A stretch of DNA of 64,000 nt from Amblyomma americanum (Eukaryota; Arthropoda; Arachnida; Ixodida; Ixodidae). The stretch covers positions 51,300,272 to 51,364,271 of the forward strand of contig NC_135500.1 of the NCBI RefSeq assembly GCF_052857255.1, written 5' to 3'. The notes beneath the pieces are model-generated. The model was not told the origin of the DNA, searched no databases, and was given only the letters and a program-made list of their open reading frames with translations. Position numbers and translations under genes: made by a program. Of the stretch, positions 24,301 to 35,165 are shown piece by piece (the stretch's first letter is position 1; each line of letters opens with the position of its first letter).

Positions 24301-24838
24301 GAGGTACATCCCCAGGTACTCCGATATCGCGGCTCCCCTGACGGATGCTCTAAGAAAAACAGAGCCCCAAACAGTCGTCTGGAGCGAGACAAAGGAAAGA
24401 GCTTTTAGCGCCCTAAAGAGCGCCCTAACAAGCCAACCTGTGCTACGATCGCCAGACTACACAAAAGGGTTCGTTGTTCAGTGCGATGCTAGTGAGCGAG
24501 GCATGGGCGTTGTACTGTGCCAACGGGAAAATGGAGAAGTGGAACACCCCGTCCTGTATGCTAGTCGTAAGCTGACCTGTCGTGAGCAGGCGTACAGCGC
24601 CACCGAGAAAGAGTGTGCGTGTCTCGTGTGGGCCGTTCAGAAATTGTCATGCTACCTAGCCGGCTCGAGGTTTGTCATTGAGACGGATCACTGCCCTCTC
24701 CAATGGCTGCAGACCATCTCTCCCAAAAATGGCCGCCTCCTGCGCTGGAGCTTCGCTTTGCAACAATATTCCTTTGAGGTGCGTTACAAAAAGGGGAGTC
24801 TCAACGGTAACGCCGATGGCTTAAGTCGAAGCCCCTAA
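21322..24838 (+). pseudogene. gypsy nucleocapsid and pol: protease, integrase, reverse transcriptase, RNase H
   Basis: This continues the gag frame of 9120-10198 and is itself open to 24838. In order: a CCHC knuckle (CYTCQKPGHFPAQC, 21413-21454); a retropepsin-like LRDSAATMDVV (about 21563-21595); the integrase, with H-H-C-C (HGGSWSGHLG, CDTCQR) and catalytic Asp in RRLVIDTVGPLP, Asp in IQSDQGTVF and Glu in SNSVEKLLSV (about 22310-23000), plus a GPY-like end near 23210; then the reverse transcriptase (CVDYRRLNSITKDQIYPIP, YLDD at 24032-24043) and RNase H (VVQCDASERGMG, SATEKECACLVWA, ETDHCPLQW). Integrase before RT is the Gmr1-type order. All catalytic residues are present, but the copy is split by the P-type transposon and has a stop in gag. 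Confidence 0.92.
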
Positions 24839-25318
24839 CGTGGGAATCCGCCTCAAAGTTGTTTGTTACTGATGTTTTCTTCCTGAGGCAGGATTTTTAA
24901 CATATTGCTTTTGTTTAGTGTTTCAAAGTGATTATGTGCTTTCTAGTGCAATTTTCCAATTTGTGGACGCGTTCTGAGTGCTGCTTGACTACTGTAAGGA
25001 ACTAGGCAGTAGTATAAAAGGGGAAAGAGCCTGGCAGAGCTTAGTGAGGGTTGTCTCGTGCTTGCTGACTGAGCGGTTGCGTTTCGGCGTAGTTCTAACG
25101 CTTGCTGGGAACGAGCACAAAAATGGCAACTCTCCCGAAGTCACTTTGCAGTGTCCTGTGTGATCCTGAACCTGAGAACGAGGCCTTCTCTGTGCGCTGC
25201 GCTCAAGCAACGCCGAGGGACGACCGGTTTTGATTACGAGCGTCATCGAGCGACATCCCTCCGGACAGCGGATGCAGTCCCCTGACCATCGGGATCTCCT
25301 TCTCCCGGCGGGGCGGTC
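24839..25318 (+). other. gypsy 3' untranslated region
   Basis: 480 bases between the pol stop and the 3' LTR. No coding sequence of note; the last 20 bases are G-rich (CCCGGCGGGGCGGTC) and may hold the polypurine tract. Confidence 0.55.
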
Positions 25319-25894
25319 TGTTACGTTTCGCCTACGACGCGCGGTATAGCCGGCGCGGATGCAACGGACGCCGGGGCTTCGTTCAAAGTGGCGGTCATTT
25401 TGGGCCCGTTCCGTGCTGCCGTAACGCCTCCCGCCAAGCGCGTCCAGGCAGGTTTCAATGCCACGTGTCGTCGTGTGTGCGTGTGTGTGTGTGTGCATGT
25501 TGGTGCCCACGCTTGTCAAAGCGCGGCAGCCGGGGAGAGGAGCTCCCCAACTGGGAGGCGAGGAGGTCTGACCGGCGCCGGCCCGGCGGACGCGCCCGTC
25601 ACGTCTGTACATGTCCGTGCGTCGCCGTCTCGTGCGACTCATCCCAAGCCGTTCCTTCTTGCCCTCGACTCCGAGGGTATAAAAGGCAGCTGCGCCGGAC
25701 GCCAAGGAGAGACTTCGATTTCTTCCTTCGAGTAACGTGGTCGCCCTGACCGGCTGCTCTTTTGCGATGCCAGAATAAACAAGTTGTTCTGTTGCCAGTC
25801 GACCCATCCTTTGCCGGGACCTTCGGATGTTTCCAGCTTTGCCCCAGGCCGCCAGGCCAACGCTACCCTTGGTGCTTGCAACCCATTTGCAACA
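25319..25894 (+). repeat. 3' LTR of the gypsy element
   Basis: 576 bases, same ends as the 5' LTR, with TATAAAAG at 25678-25685 and AATAAA at 25774-25779. ACTG follows at 25895-25898 and completes the target duplication. Confidence 0.93.
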
Positions 25895-25898
25895 ACTG

Positions 25899-26290
25899 CT
25901 ACAAGAAAAGAAGTTGTATCTAAATTTATCTGGCACCAAACATTTTCATGATCTGGGAAACCGTGGACGGGTGATGACTGAATGCCTTCTTTTATGATTA
26001 CTGCGGCGCCCCAGCCTCGAGTTTCCCGCTCGTTACGGATTATCCTGTAGCCTGGAGGTACCAGCTCGCTATCTCCTATTTCCGGGCGTAACCAAGTTTC
26101 ACTGACGGTAACTACGTGTGGATTATAATTAACTAATAAGTACTCTAAACCACCAGTTTTATTGACCAAGCTCCTAGCGTTCAGATTTATCAGCCGAAAA
26201 GACGGTAGTTGCTGGTTTGCTTGAGTTCATTCCTGATTTTGCATAGGGGGACGTTTTCTGGTACCACGAATTTTAACTCTGCGCACCTTC
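25899..26290 (-). pseudogene. CR1-like endonuclease, N-terminal half and ORF2 start
   Basis: The minus frame reads RLINLNARSLVNK (the usual ORF2 start of LINEs), VNYNPHVVTVSETWL (catalytic Glu in the SETWL box), PPGYRIIRNERETRGWGAAVII and ends at the gypsy element. It continues at 8228. With 7774-8228 it forms one APE-type endonuclease. Confidence 0.85.
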
Positions 26291-27168
26291 GACTCATCCC
26301 AGAAGAAAACCTCACCATTTATAACCAGTTTATTATATTCAAGTCGCACTTTTTTCCTTCATCTCGATCTTTATTTGCAGAATCCCACAGCTGTTTGCGT
26401 TTATACTGTGTTTCTTTGCAAAAGTTGTCGCCAATGGAAATACTAGTTCATTTTAGTTTCTTACAGTTCCTATAGAGTTTTTGTTTTCCCGATAGTCGTA
26501 CAGCTTTAGAATAACCGGTCGGGGCTTCTTGGTTTGTTCCCCTCTGATTCTGTGAATTCATTATACGGATTCCACTGTGACGTCTAATTTATCTAAAATA
26601 CATCTGTAATAACTTTGGTTCTGAGATTTTCAATAGTTTCCTCTTCGCTTTCTTTAATTCCAAACACCATTAGATTATTACTTCTGCTGCTGTCTTCTAA
26701 ATCAATTATTTTTCCATTTTGTTTCTGGAGGGCATCATCAAGGCAATTCACTGTCTTTATCAGTTGTTTAATACTACGAGCGTGGCCTTTAACAGCCTTT
26801 GAACTGTTTTCCACCTCTAGAAGTCGTCTTCCCAAATCGACTAGCTCAGCTTCAGTTGCCTTTTGGCCATCACATAAATCTTTAAAAATTGCGAAGGTTT
26901 CAGGGCCAGGATTCAGTTCCACATCTACAGGCAGCAAGAGAGTCATTGCTTCAAAAGCAGCAAAAATCAATTTGGGGCACGGCAGCACAACTACAAAACT
27001 ATTTTCATTCTTGTAGCCATAACAACAATAGCAGTAATAACCAACCTGCTCGAGAAGTAACAGCCATAGGTTTAGACGCATTGCCTCCACCGTGTTGCCG
27101 CGCCCACTGAAGCTGGCTGCTGGTGGGTCGTAGTTTATAAGCCCAGCCGAAGTTGTGCTTGATCCCAC
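26291..27168 (-). pseudogene. CR1-like ORF1 with 2A-like motif and coiled coil
   Basis: From the 5' end: a stretch with hydrophobic residues, then the 2A-like sequence VDVELNPGP (26902-26925), a long helical region rich in Leu/Lys/Glu (LGRRLLEVENSSKAVKGH, QLIKTVNCLDDALQKQNGKI) and the family hallmark LEDSSRSNNLMVFGI. Frame breaks follow near 26590, and a C-terminal domain is readable further down (KETQYKRKQLWDSANK, YNKLVINGEVFFWDES). ORF1 proteins of LINEs bind their RNA; the 2A would cut off an N-terminal peptide during translation. The copy is broken. Confidence 0.8.
26902..26925 (-). other. 2A-like ribosome-skipping motif DVELNPGP
   Basis: The codons give D-V-E-L-N-P-G-P, an exact match to the D(V/I)ExNPGP core, preceded by a Leu-rich run (MTLLLPV). 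Such motifs are known in some APE-type LINEs; activity here is inferred. Confidence 0.8.
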
Positions 27169-27324
27169 GTGACGGCCATGTCGATAGTACCGACGATCCG
27201 TGACGATGCGTTGATTACAGCCACGTTTGCAGGCGGGTCAACGGGGCACTTGTTCCATGTGTCTTCTTGGTTCCGAACACAGATGCAGTTCAACCCACAA
27301 AAATGCAGTTGAACCCACATAAAC
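27169..27324 (-). other. CR1-like 5' UTR up to the insertion boundary
   Basis: Non-coding; the boundary with the outer I-type element is near 27324. It contains a near-duplicate AACCCACA-AAAATGCAGTT (27293-27320). Confidence 0.45.
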
Positions 27325-27880
27325 AGACCTAATTCATGATATAATAAAAGCTGATACACAAAGACGTGCAGTAAAGTTCTGCTGGGTCCCTAGTCGCGTG
27401 GGAATCAGCGGGAACGAGTGCGCTGATACATGTGCCACACGTGCCCCTAATGTACATACAAAACATGTAGATATACCACATAAAGACTGCATGAAATTTG
27501 TAAAAATTAAACTGAGAGTAAAATAGCTGGCTTCATGGGACAACGAGATGAACACAAAACTACATTTTGTAAAACTCGTTGTGGGTCAATGGAAGACATA
27601 TAGGCACCAGCATAGTTCTATAGAAGTAATTTTATGCCGTCTCCGCATTTGACACACACACCATGCACACAACTTTCTATTAACAAAACAAGAGAAACCA
27701 GGTTGTGAAAAATGTCGAGATGAACTTACAGTTAGTCACATTTTATTCTCGTGAGCTTAACTTGCTAAAATAAGTAAAAAAGCAGATCACTCAATTTTAC
27801 AGTGAATGCATTCCTTTTCAGCCGACATTGGAGTGGAGCGACAATGCAGCTGTTGACATATCTTGTGTTGTTAGCTTTTA
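27325..27880 (+). pseudogene. I-type non-LTR retrotransposon, rest of RNase H and zinc finger
   Basis: The plus frame resumes with LIHDIIKADTQRRAVKFCWV and PSRVGISGNECAD, the C-terminal RNase H motif with its His replaced by Arg (normally VPSHVGI). Further on come stops and then EKPGCEKCRDELTVSHIL, matching the C-x2-C..H finger. It continues the domain cut at 967, which shows that everything between is a later insertion. Confidence 0.8.
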
Positions 27881-28312
27881 AAGCGAAGCAGGTTATCTCG
27901 AGAGACTGTAAAGCCTGATCCACTGCTTTGCTTAGTTTTGTAGACACCTTTCTCATTGCTGAGAACAATGCTGAGCTATTAATTTGATCTTTTGGGAGCC
28001 TCGGGATCCTTTCCCAGCCAAGGGTGGCAACTAAGCTTGCTAGGACTTTTTTAAAGGTTTTAAAACTAGCCATTTCTAAAATTTATTTTCCAGCTTTACG
28101 AGGTAGTAAGAACTAGCTTTTTAGTCCCTTTACACCCTTTGCACCAACGATGTTTTTCGCATTTTTCGAAAATCATGCAGAAAACATTTTTCTTACACCT
28201 TCAGCTTTGCGCATTATAGCCTTATATGCTTATGCACAACTAAGCCCCATAAAACCATACACACACAGTTTTTCCGCAGTGATTCTACTTGGTGCCTATT
28301 TCCAGCCCCTTA
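27881..28312. other. non-coding, probable 3' part of the outer LINE
   Basis: A/T-rich; no confident coding sequence on either strand. Confidence 0.4.
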
Positions 28313-28820
28313 AGGCGCGCTCACACTAGCGGGAAGCTTCCCGCGCCGGCACAGCGTCAACGTCGACGCTGCCTCGCAGCTCCTCAGAATGACGCTGCGC
28401 GCGTTTTCTCTCTGCGGTTGTCTTGGAATGTGGAGAGAGGAGGCGCTGAGGGAGGACCCGAACGAGCAGAAAGAGAAGGGGATAGTCACGTGGCACTAGA
28501 GAAGACTGGAAAGCGCACCCTGCTAGCTCCCCTCCCGTCGCCCTGGCAAAGCAGCCGCCGAGTGCCCGGCCGGCCGGCCGGCCGGACGCGCGCAGCCTCC
28601 GCCTCCGCCGACGGGGTCACTGAACTGGGACTGACGTCACGGTTCACGGTCGGCGCCCATTGGCTGTTCTGCTCACAGGCACGGGAAAAATAGGTACCGA
28701 ACCCATCGCTCCGCGGGACGGCACAGCAGGCTGTCCGCGGGAGAAAAACCGGCTTGGGCGGGAAGCGGCACGCGGAAAACACCCGGCGTTGCGCGTTTTC
28801 CCGCTAATGTGAGCGCGCCT
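28313..28820. mobile_element. MITE with TTA target duplication
   Basis: The ends are inverted: AGGCGCGCTCACACTAGCGG at 28313 against AGGCGCGCTCACATTAGCGG on the other strand at 28820. TTA flanks both sides (28310-28312, 28821-28823), as made by PIF/Harbinger transposases. The 508-bp interior is GC-rich (GGCCGGCCGGCCGG near 28570) and non-coding. Confidence 0.85.
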
Positions 28821-28823
28821 TTA

Positions 28824-29172
28824 GACGTAATGCACAAAACGTGCCAAGGATTTGCAGGCTTTCGTGTAGCAAATAAAGTTAGCTTCTAATTACCAGTGAG
28901 TCGCCTTCCTAGGTAGAGATGGCTGGCTTCTGTGGTGATTAATGCCGCCAGAAAGAGCTGTTAGGCGTTTCCAGAACTACGAAATGCTCGAAAAGCACTC
29001 TCGCCACGTGTCGACGATTGTTTCCCTTTCCCTGCTTCTCCTTTCCTAGTTAGTTAATCTGCTGTCAAGCACATGAGAGCAGTGCTTCCATGAACGTCTT
29101 TTATGCGTTGCATATTGCAATCACTCAGTTCAGCCCTTGGGCGCGGCTGGGCAGCCACCAAACCACGTGGCG
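28824..29172. other. non-coding
   Basis: No coding region, repeat or RNA gene recognised. Confidence 0.4.
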
Positions 29173-29495
29173 TGACGTCACGACAGCCGGAGGAAAAGCT
29201 GGGCCCCAACTCGCGCGGTCGCGCGCGGCCGCAGCCGCCACCTGACTCCCACTCCTCCCGCTAGGGGCGCTGCGCCCGCGCGTGACGTCACGGAGGAAAA
29301 GTTGGGCCCCAACTCGCGTGGTCGCGCGCTGCCGCAGCCACCACCTGACTCCCGCTCCTCCCGCTAGGGGCGCTACGCCGGCGCGTGACGTCACGGAGGA
29401 AAAGCTGGGCCCCAACTGGCGCGGTCGCGCGCGGCCGCAGCCACCACCTGACTCCCGCTCCTCCCGCTAGGGGCGCTGCGCTATGATTGACGTCA
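29173..29495 (+). repeat. three ~105-bp GC-rich tandem units, each bounded by a CRE palindrome
   Basis: TGACGTCA occurs at 29173, 29283, 29386 and 29488, spaced 110, 103 and 102 bases. Between them the units share GGAGGAAAAGCTGGGCCCCA, GTCGCGCGCGGCCGCAGCC and CTCCTCCCGCTAGGGGCGCT with few changes. Confidence 0.9.
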
Positions 29496-29504
29496 CGGCA
29501 TATG

Positions 29505-29512
29505 TATAAAAG
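29505..29512 (+). promoter_or_regulatory. TATA box downstream of the CRE array
   Basis: TATAAAAG lies 10 bases after the fourth CRE palindrome and about 27 bases before CGGGACAGTC, which resembles an initiator. The layout resembles a pol II core promoter reading right. No gene follows that I can recognise. Confidence 0.55.
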
Positions 29513-29539
29513 AGCTGCGCTCCTTCGCCGGGACAGTCT

Positions 29540-31430
29540 TATACCCCTGTCACACGGGCATTTCTAGGGCCCTCGAACCAATAGTCTGTCGACTCAAAGG
29601 CGATCGAGCGCTGCTACACGGGCAGTTTCAATGGCGATCGAGTCAATAGCCTATCGAGTCAACGGAGCAGCATGGAACTCCATCGAGATATGCAACGCAT
29701 TCTTGGCTTAACCAAGCTAAGCCTGGCCATTTTTTTCTCCGAGGCCGTAAATCTTGTCTGCCTTATGCAAAGGTGAAAGCCTTTAATGCCTCATACTCGC
29801 GTGTCCGGTGTAACGGTTCGCTTCTACAAATAACGCGGCAACTAATCAGGATAGCAGAAAACGAATGGTACCATCAGATAGAGAGGACAGAATGTAACAC
29901 CACGCCAAGTTTGATTATTGTTGAGTGGTTAGTCAATTAATTATAGCCAATATAGCGAAAAAAAAGAAAACAACCAAATGCGTCGATACAGCGCGGACGT
30001 CGAAATAGAGACGGTAGAGGGTGACGTCACACCCGAAATCGTAATGGAAACGGCGCGCGCGCTGATGGCGCCACGTGGAAGCCACCACCACAGAAGCCAT
30101 AGAAGAGAAGACCGGAAGAAACAGACCACAAGTGCGAACAACGTCGTCTAGATCGAAAGTGTCGCAAGTTAGATGCCTTTGGGAGTGCCACTTGTATAGG
30201 GACCTGCGAGGTTAGAATCGTAGTCGGCAAGGCCAAAGGCTTTCGCCTCGCCGCACTTTAGATTGGAAAAGTGCTCCCATAATTTTTTGCATGCGTCCCG
30301 ATCATGCTGCTTTGTCCAGCGATGTGAGTTATGAACGATATTACCGTCTTTTGGTGGAAATTATTAAATGATCGCAAAAATGTACGTTCCAGCTAGCACC
30401 TGGCGAACTGAATGGCCATGAGAATAACGTCCAGTCTAGCATTCATCTCCTTGAACTTTCGAAAGGAGGTGGCGGTTTAATTTTATCAACCACGCTTTAC
30501 TCTTCACAGCAGAAAAAAAGTTTCCTTCGCGTGACAGTTGATGCTCTGGGCAATGTTCTGTGGTTTTGTACCTTTGAGGCCAGACGCCACTAAGCGCCGC
30601 GTATATAGTCACATTCTGAAGCTCGGTGTGTATGCTCCTTATCTGGTTTCTTTTGAGCCCTGGAGTGGCTGATAACAAGATTCCAACAAATAATCATTGA
30701 GCCCCTTCGGCACCGATAACAACGAACTGGAAATGTAAGCTATCTGGCTATTTCAACATTGCGAGACGAGAGGGGAGCCGGTGGATCAAGGTTGCTGGTA
30801 GGCAGTGGTGTGAATAGAAGTTTTCTACGAAAGGGCCATTGTTAGGCTTTATTAAATTTGATGCAGTTCACGGGATTAGTATTTCAAGATTGTGAAACTT
30901 ACTCTTCATTGCCTGAAAAGTGAATTGACGAAATTCTTGCAACAAAAATGTGTTTGAGGGGCACAAATGAAATCTCTGAATTCCGGTGTTGAGTCCTGTA
31001 TGTAAAACCTTTTTAAGTTCGGGCGTTGTCTTGGTGGAGATAAGCAACCTAAATAAGGAAGTGGAATGAGACCTCACCTATGTCCAAATCTCCTCACTGT
31101 CCCTAAGCACCAAGTGGGGCAAAAGGTTTTGAAGGAATACTGTGGGCAAATCGATGTTGGTCTCTATAGTCACAGTTAACTGCGTTCTAATCACAGATAT
31201 ACTGGTTTGACCAGGAACGGAGCTTTTATAAGCTGAAAAGGTAGAAAAAAAACGAAACAAAATAAGGCATCCCCACCACCTGCCGCTTTCTCAAACATAT
31301 TTTTTTTTCTTAGCAAGATTACGTAATATTGCACTCAGTTTAAACCTATACCTGTTATTTTTTTTCGTTTCCCCATGACCAGTTGTTTGTTTTTCTAATA
31401 CCTATGTTTGTGCTGCAATGCATAGCGCTG
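29540..31430. other. non-coding, with short internal repeats
   Basis: 29540-29680 has repeated GGCGATCGAG and ACACGGGCA words, likely part of a MITE starting CCCTGTCACACGGGCA. The remainder has only short chance reading frames. Confidence 0.4.
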
Positions 31431-31439
31431 CTTTTTTAC

Positions 31440-31605
31440 AAAGTGTTTTGTTATTTTGTTTCAGTATTTATTTGGAAAATTGAAAATCTCTGCCTGTGTA
31501 CTGTACTGCCAACTTGATAAAGGGGGCAGGACCTCTGCCGAGCTTGCGAGCTTTTAGTCCTGTCTCCTTCTCTGTCCAAGAGAAACATAAAGACTGAATT
31601 GAATC
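31440..31605 (+). mobile_element. LINE 3' end fragment
   Basis: A 3' UTR-like stretch with AGGACCTCTGCCGAGCTTGC and an ending AAGACTGAATTGAAT. It resembles 3' ends of tick I-type LINEs; no coding part. Confidence 0.35.
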
Positions 31606-32068
31606 TTGCGGTGGTAAATACTGCAGAAGCTGTGTTTAAAAGACCAATAAAAAAGCGTTTATAAATCTTTGAGAGTTTTTTCTAATTTGTTACACGGTGA
31701 GTAGACCTCCTGTTCGAGTAATTCTCTTGTGAAAAACCAAAATCTTGCTAAACCTTTCTAGCTGTTTTACCTGCTCGCTATTTCCGGAAAGACGGATTCT
31801 AACTTCGTTTGTCACCAGCAATTCGCTGTTGGGATGCCCTCAGTGAATTTTCATCACTATAGGCAGACTTTCAAATTTCTGTTCACCATAGAGTGTAGGA
31901 CTCGGACAAATGTTTCCTTTTTTCTTCATTCGAGTTCTTATGTTTCTCGCCTCCTTTTGGTCACGTGTACAGCCCTCCTCTGCGCATTGCTGGGAGCTTC
32001 TCGTGGGCATTTGTGTAGTGCATCGGTGATTCCGGAAATACTAGACACGTTTAGCATAGCGTGCATGG
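31606..32068. other. non-coding
   Basis: T-rich; nothing recognised. Ends with the left target duplication of the next MITE (32061-32068). Confidence 0.4.
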
Positions 32069-32255
32069 TGTTACCGCTACCGTTACCGGAGTACCGGGAG
32101 CCCGTGCGCCGTCAGTGCGCGTGCGCATATCACACAGTGGGCGCCAGATGGCGCCAGGAACTAGGGAGCTACGTGTACTCCCGCCGCATCGGGTCCAATC
32201 AGCGCGTGCTCCCTGGCGATGAGTGTGCTCCCGGTAGTCCGGTAACGCTAACACG
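32069..32255. mobile_element. 187-bp MITE with 8-bp target duplication
   Basis: Inverted ends share GTTACCGGA(G/C)TACCGGGAGC after imperfect outer bases. GTGCATGG flanks it exactly (32061-32068 and 32256-32263). An 8-bp duplication fits hAT or P-type mobilisation. The interior is non-coding. Confidence 0.75.
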
Positions 32256-32263
32256 GTGCATGG

Positions 32264-33704
32264 TTTGCATAAGGTGTTTCATGATGAAGTTCAGAGTTTT
32301 CGTGTGTCGTCCTCCTCTCATCGCCGCGTAACTTCACAAACTACGATTGGGCGTGAATTTGTCCTCAGTGTCTCCTTTGATCGCGATTTCATTGTCCATT
32401 AAAATCTTGCAGCATGCAAAGCTCTGGCGCGAAATCTTTTGGAAAAATGAGTAACTTAGCTTTCCAAACGTCCAAAAGAGTGCGACCCTCATGTTCACGG
32501 CAAACAAAACATTTAATACATGCAATAGAAGCACCCGTGGATCTACAGCTGTCCTAGTTTTTAAGAGTGCAGCGCATGAAAGATGACAAAAGTGACGAAG
32601 CAGAGGAGTTTGTGTTACACTGGCTCTGGGTTCTCTTTTTTTTTTTCTGTGCACTGATTGAGAGCTTGTCAGTAGCTTCTTTTCTGCGTTTCATTCTTTT
32701 TACTCTGCTGTTTTTGCTTGTCCGGTGCAGAAAGAGAACGGGTTTGTGTTATCTACTTCGCACGCTATGCAGTCCGCGATGAAGCCAAGCGTATATGTAT
32801 TTCTGTTCTCAATGCTCTTTTTCAGTATAAAAAACGTCCATTTAATACTTTGTTTCCTGCGAGTTCTTTATTAATACCTGGATCACATTCAGTACTTCGG
32901 CGGTCGCATTAAAGAACGATCGACTGATGTCGTTTCACCTCAAGGCGATAATCAACAAGAATTATTTTTACACCAGCTATTGCACTGTGAAGCAAGTCCA
33001 AATGATATAGCGTTTTTTTTTCACGAAACAAAAGTTTCTTTCGCGATTGCTGTGCTCTCGTTTTCTAGGTTTCGGGCTTGTACTAGCGTGTCCAGCTTTT
33101 GATCCTGGGCTTTCCAGTTATGTTAGTAGCTCATCCAGCCTGGTTCAGGAAATTGCAGCTTTGGTCCAGAGCGGAATAATAATGACAGACTGGACGAGCT
33201 GTAGTTTTCTATAGCAATTTAAAAGTTGCACTGCAGGGAAAAGGACAATAAATAAAACTGCGCACAAGGCGCTGAATTTACAAGTTAGGTTGCCGGGAAA
33301 ATAAGCATGAATTTATGTCAAATCTAAAGCATGCGTGCATCGACGCAGTCATGATGCACTTGTAATTTCTAAAATTGCCCCCTGGCCAAACCTGTGATTA
33401 TCACCGATCGCCCTCACCTGTTTAGAAGTGGCATATGCTTTTTACATTTCAAGTGAATCAAGGGGTTGTGTTATCAAGGCTTCCGTAGGCTTGTCTTCTA
33501 AGGGGGCCAGTGACCGATGACAATACCATGTGCCACCACGCGACAATTTAAGGTGTGACAAGTGCATCGTTATAACAATGCGCACACACGCATGGTGGAG
33601 GTTTGACTATAAAATGGATGATTATTTTTTTTTAATAAAGGCCGCTGTAAGTTCAGCACCGTGTGTGTCATTTTGTTGTTTGTCGAGTGCCCGGTAGCGC
33701 GGAT
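32264..33704. other. non-coding
   Basis: About 1.4 kb without a convincing gene, RNA or named repeat. Confidence 0.4.
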
Positions 33705-33719
33705 TTTTAATCGCTATAG

Positions 33720-33954
33720 CCGCCGCGGTGGCTCAGTGGCTAAGGTGTTCGGCTGTAGGCCCGAAAGACGCGGGTTTTATTCCGGCCGCGGCGGTCAAAT
33801 TTCAATAGAGCCGAAATTCTAGAGGCCCGTGTACTGTGCGATGTCAGTGCACGTTAAAGGACCCCAGGTGGTCGAAATTTTTGGAGCCCTTCACTACGGC
33901 GTCCCTCATAGTCTGAGTCGCTTTGTGATGTTGAATCCTCATAAACGAAACCAA
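33720..33954 (+). mobile_element. tRNA-derived SINE (tick Ruka-like)
   Basis: The head GCCGCCGCGGTGGCTCAGTGG holds an A box, with a B-box-like GGGTTTTATTCC downstream. The body contains TTCTAGAGGCCCGTGTACTG and GTGCACGTTAAAGGACCCC, and the end is CATAAACGAAACCA. A 15-bp imperfect target duplication flanks it (33705-33719 and 33955-33969, 13 of 15 equal). Confidence 0.85.
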
Positions 33955-33969
33955 TTTTAATGGTTATAG

Positions 33970-35165
33970 ATAACTAGTACCTTCAAGTGCAAATGTAAAC
34001 GTTTGACCTCTAAAGATTTGTTTTCAATGATCTTCATAAAGCGCTATTTTGCATGCAATGATCTACCCTGGCGTCTTATTGGCTTTGTGGTGTGGCTGCC
34101 TTTTACAGGATCGCGAGTTCGGATACCGGGGCGGCGGCCTCATATAGACGAAAGCCAAATGCAAAAACGGCCATGTGTTGTGCGTGTCAGCTCGTGTTAA
34201 ATAACAAAATGGACGGACGCGGCAGCGGCCTTTAATCAACGCCATCACCAAAACAATCGCGCGTCGAGCAATGTCAGTGCAAACGAAGTAACTCTAAGTG
34301 ATGAACGTTACTACACAGCTCCACTACTCCAAAAGAGTTTTTCCTTGCTCCCTCCCTCCTTAAGCGTCATATCTTACGAGTCATAGCCTTACGCATGATA
34401 TCAAGCAAGCGTCATTCTCCATGGTTCCCCACCTCATTAAAATGTGTTGTAAGTAAAGGGGGCGGGCGATTTCGCAATGAAAAAATGAGCGGTTGTTCTG
34501 ATCATAGCGATTTCAGGTTATCGAAAAGCACGCCAAAGATGTTTTTTTTTTTCTGCAGCACGCCTTCACTACTGTTGACTAAAAACGATAAGTTTAGTGG
34601 CATCACTATTGGTATCAGGCACAAAAACAATGTGGCTAAACAATAGCAGCGGCACAGCCGTTCCTTCATCGCAATGTCCTCAATGACGCCTTCTCAAAAA
34701 CTTTTCTTCAGCAATAACCTCTGTCCTTCCTATTTTGCGACTTGGAGGAGAATTCATAAATGGAGCCAGTTGTGATTGATTGTCCCGGTGCACAAAGATA
34801 GTAATCTAAAGGTTTCTTCGTTTTAAAGGAATAGAGGCCACCAACTATAAGGATACGTGCGTCTTTTTCTATTTACTTGTGTGCACTGTTCTCGCAATCG
34901 CTAGATATCAGGACACTTACCCGGAAACCAGAAGGTGAGCCTGCTGGTACCAATTAGTCTGGTGATACTCATTCTTATATTAATTACACACCCATACCGT
35001 TAACGAATGTCCGAAGGAGAATGTTTGAGGAATTCAAATATAGATTGGCTAAATTCTTTGGAAATCATTCGCTTTTTTTTCTCTTTCAGCATGGCTTCGT
35101 TACTAATTTTTTTAGAGATGCGCCTTATTTTTTCGCCCATTATTTATACGGCGCATTAGACAAGG
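33970..35165. other. non-coding, with a SINE-like fragment
   Basis: Around 34100-34260 there is a B-box-like CGCGAGTTCGGATACCGGGG followed by a body ending TTTAATCAACGCCATCACCA, probably an old SINE. The rest is A/T-rich and non-coding. Confidence 0.4.

Larger units (their letters stand above)
8229..25894 (+). mobile_element. Ty3/gypsy element with integrase before reverse transcriptase (Gmr1-type order)
   Basis: Two 576-bp LTRs that begin TGTTACG and end GCAACA bound the element. A 4-bp duplication ACTG flanks it (8225-8228, 25895-25898). Comparing the LTRs by eye I count seven differences, about 1.2 percent, so the insertion is fairly young. Gag and pol share one frame. The pol order is protease, integrase, reverse transcriptase, RNase H; in ordinary Ty3/gypsy elements the integrase comes last. 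An 11.1-kb P-type transposon sits in the 3' part of gag (10199-21314). Without that insertion the element would be about 6.5 kb. No envelope gene is seen. Confidence 0.93.
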
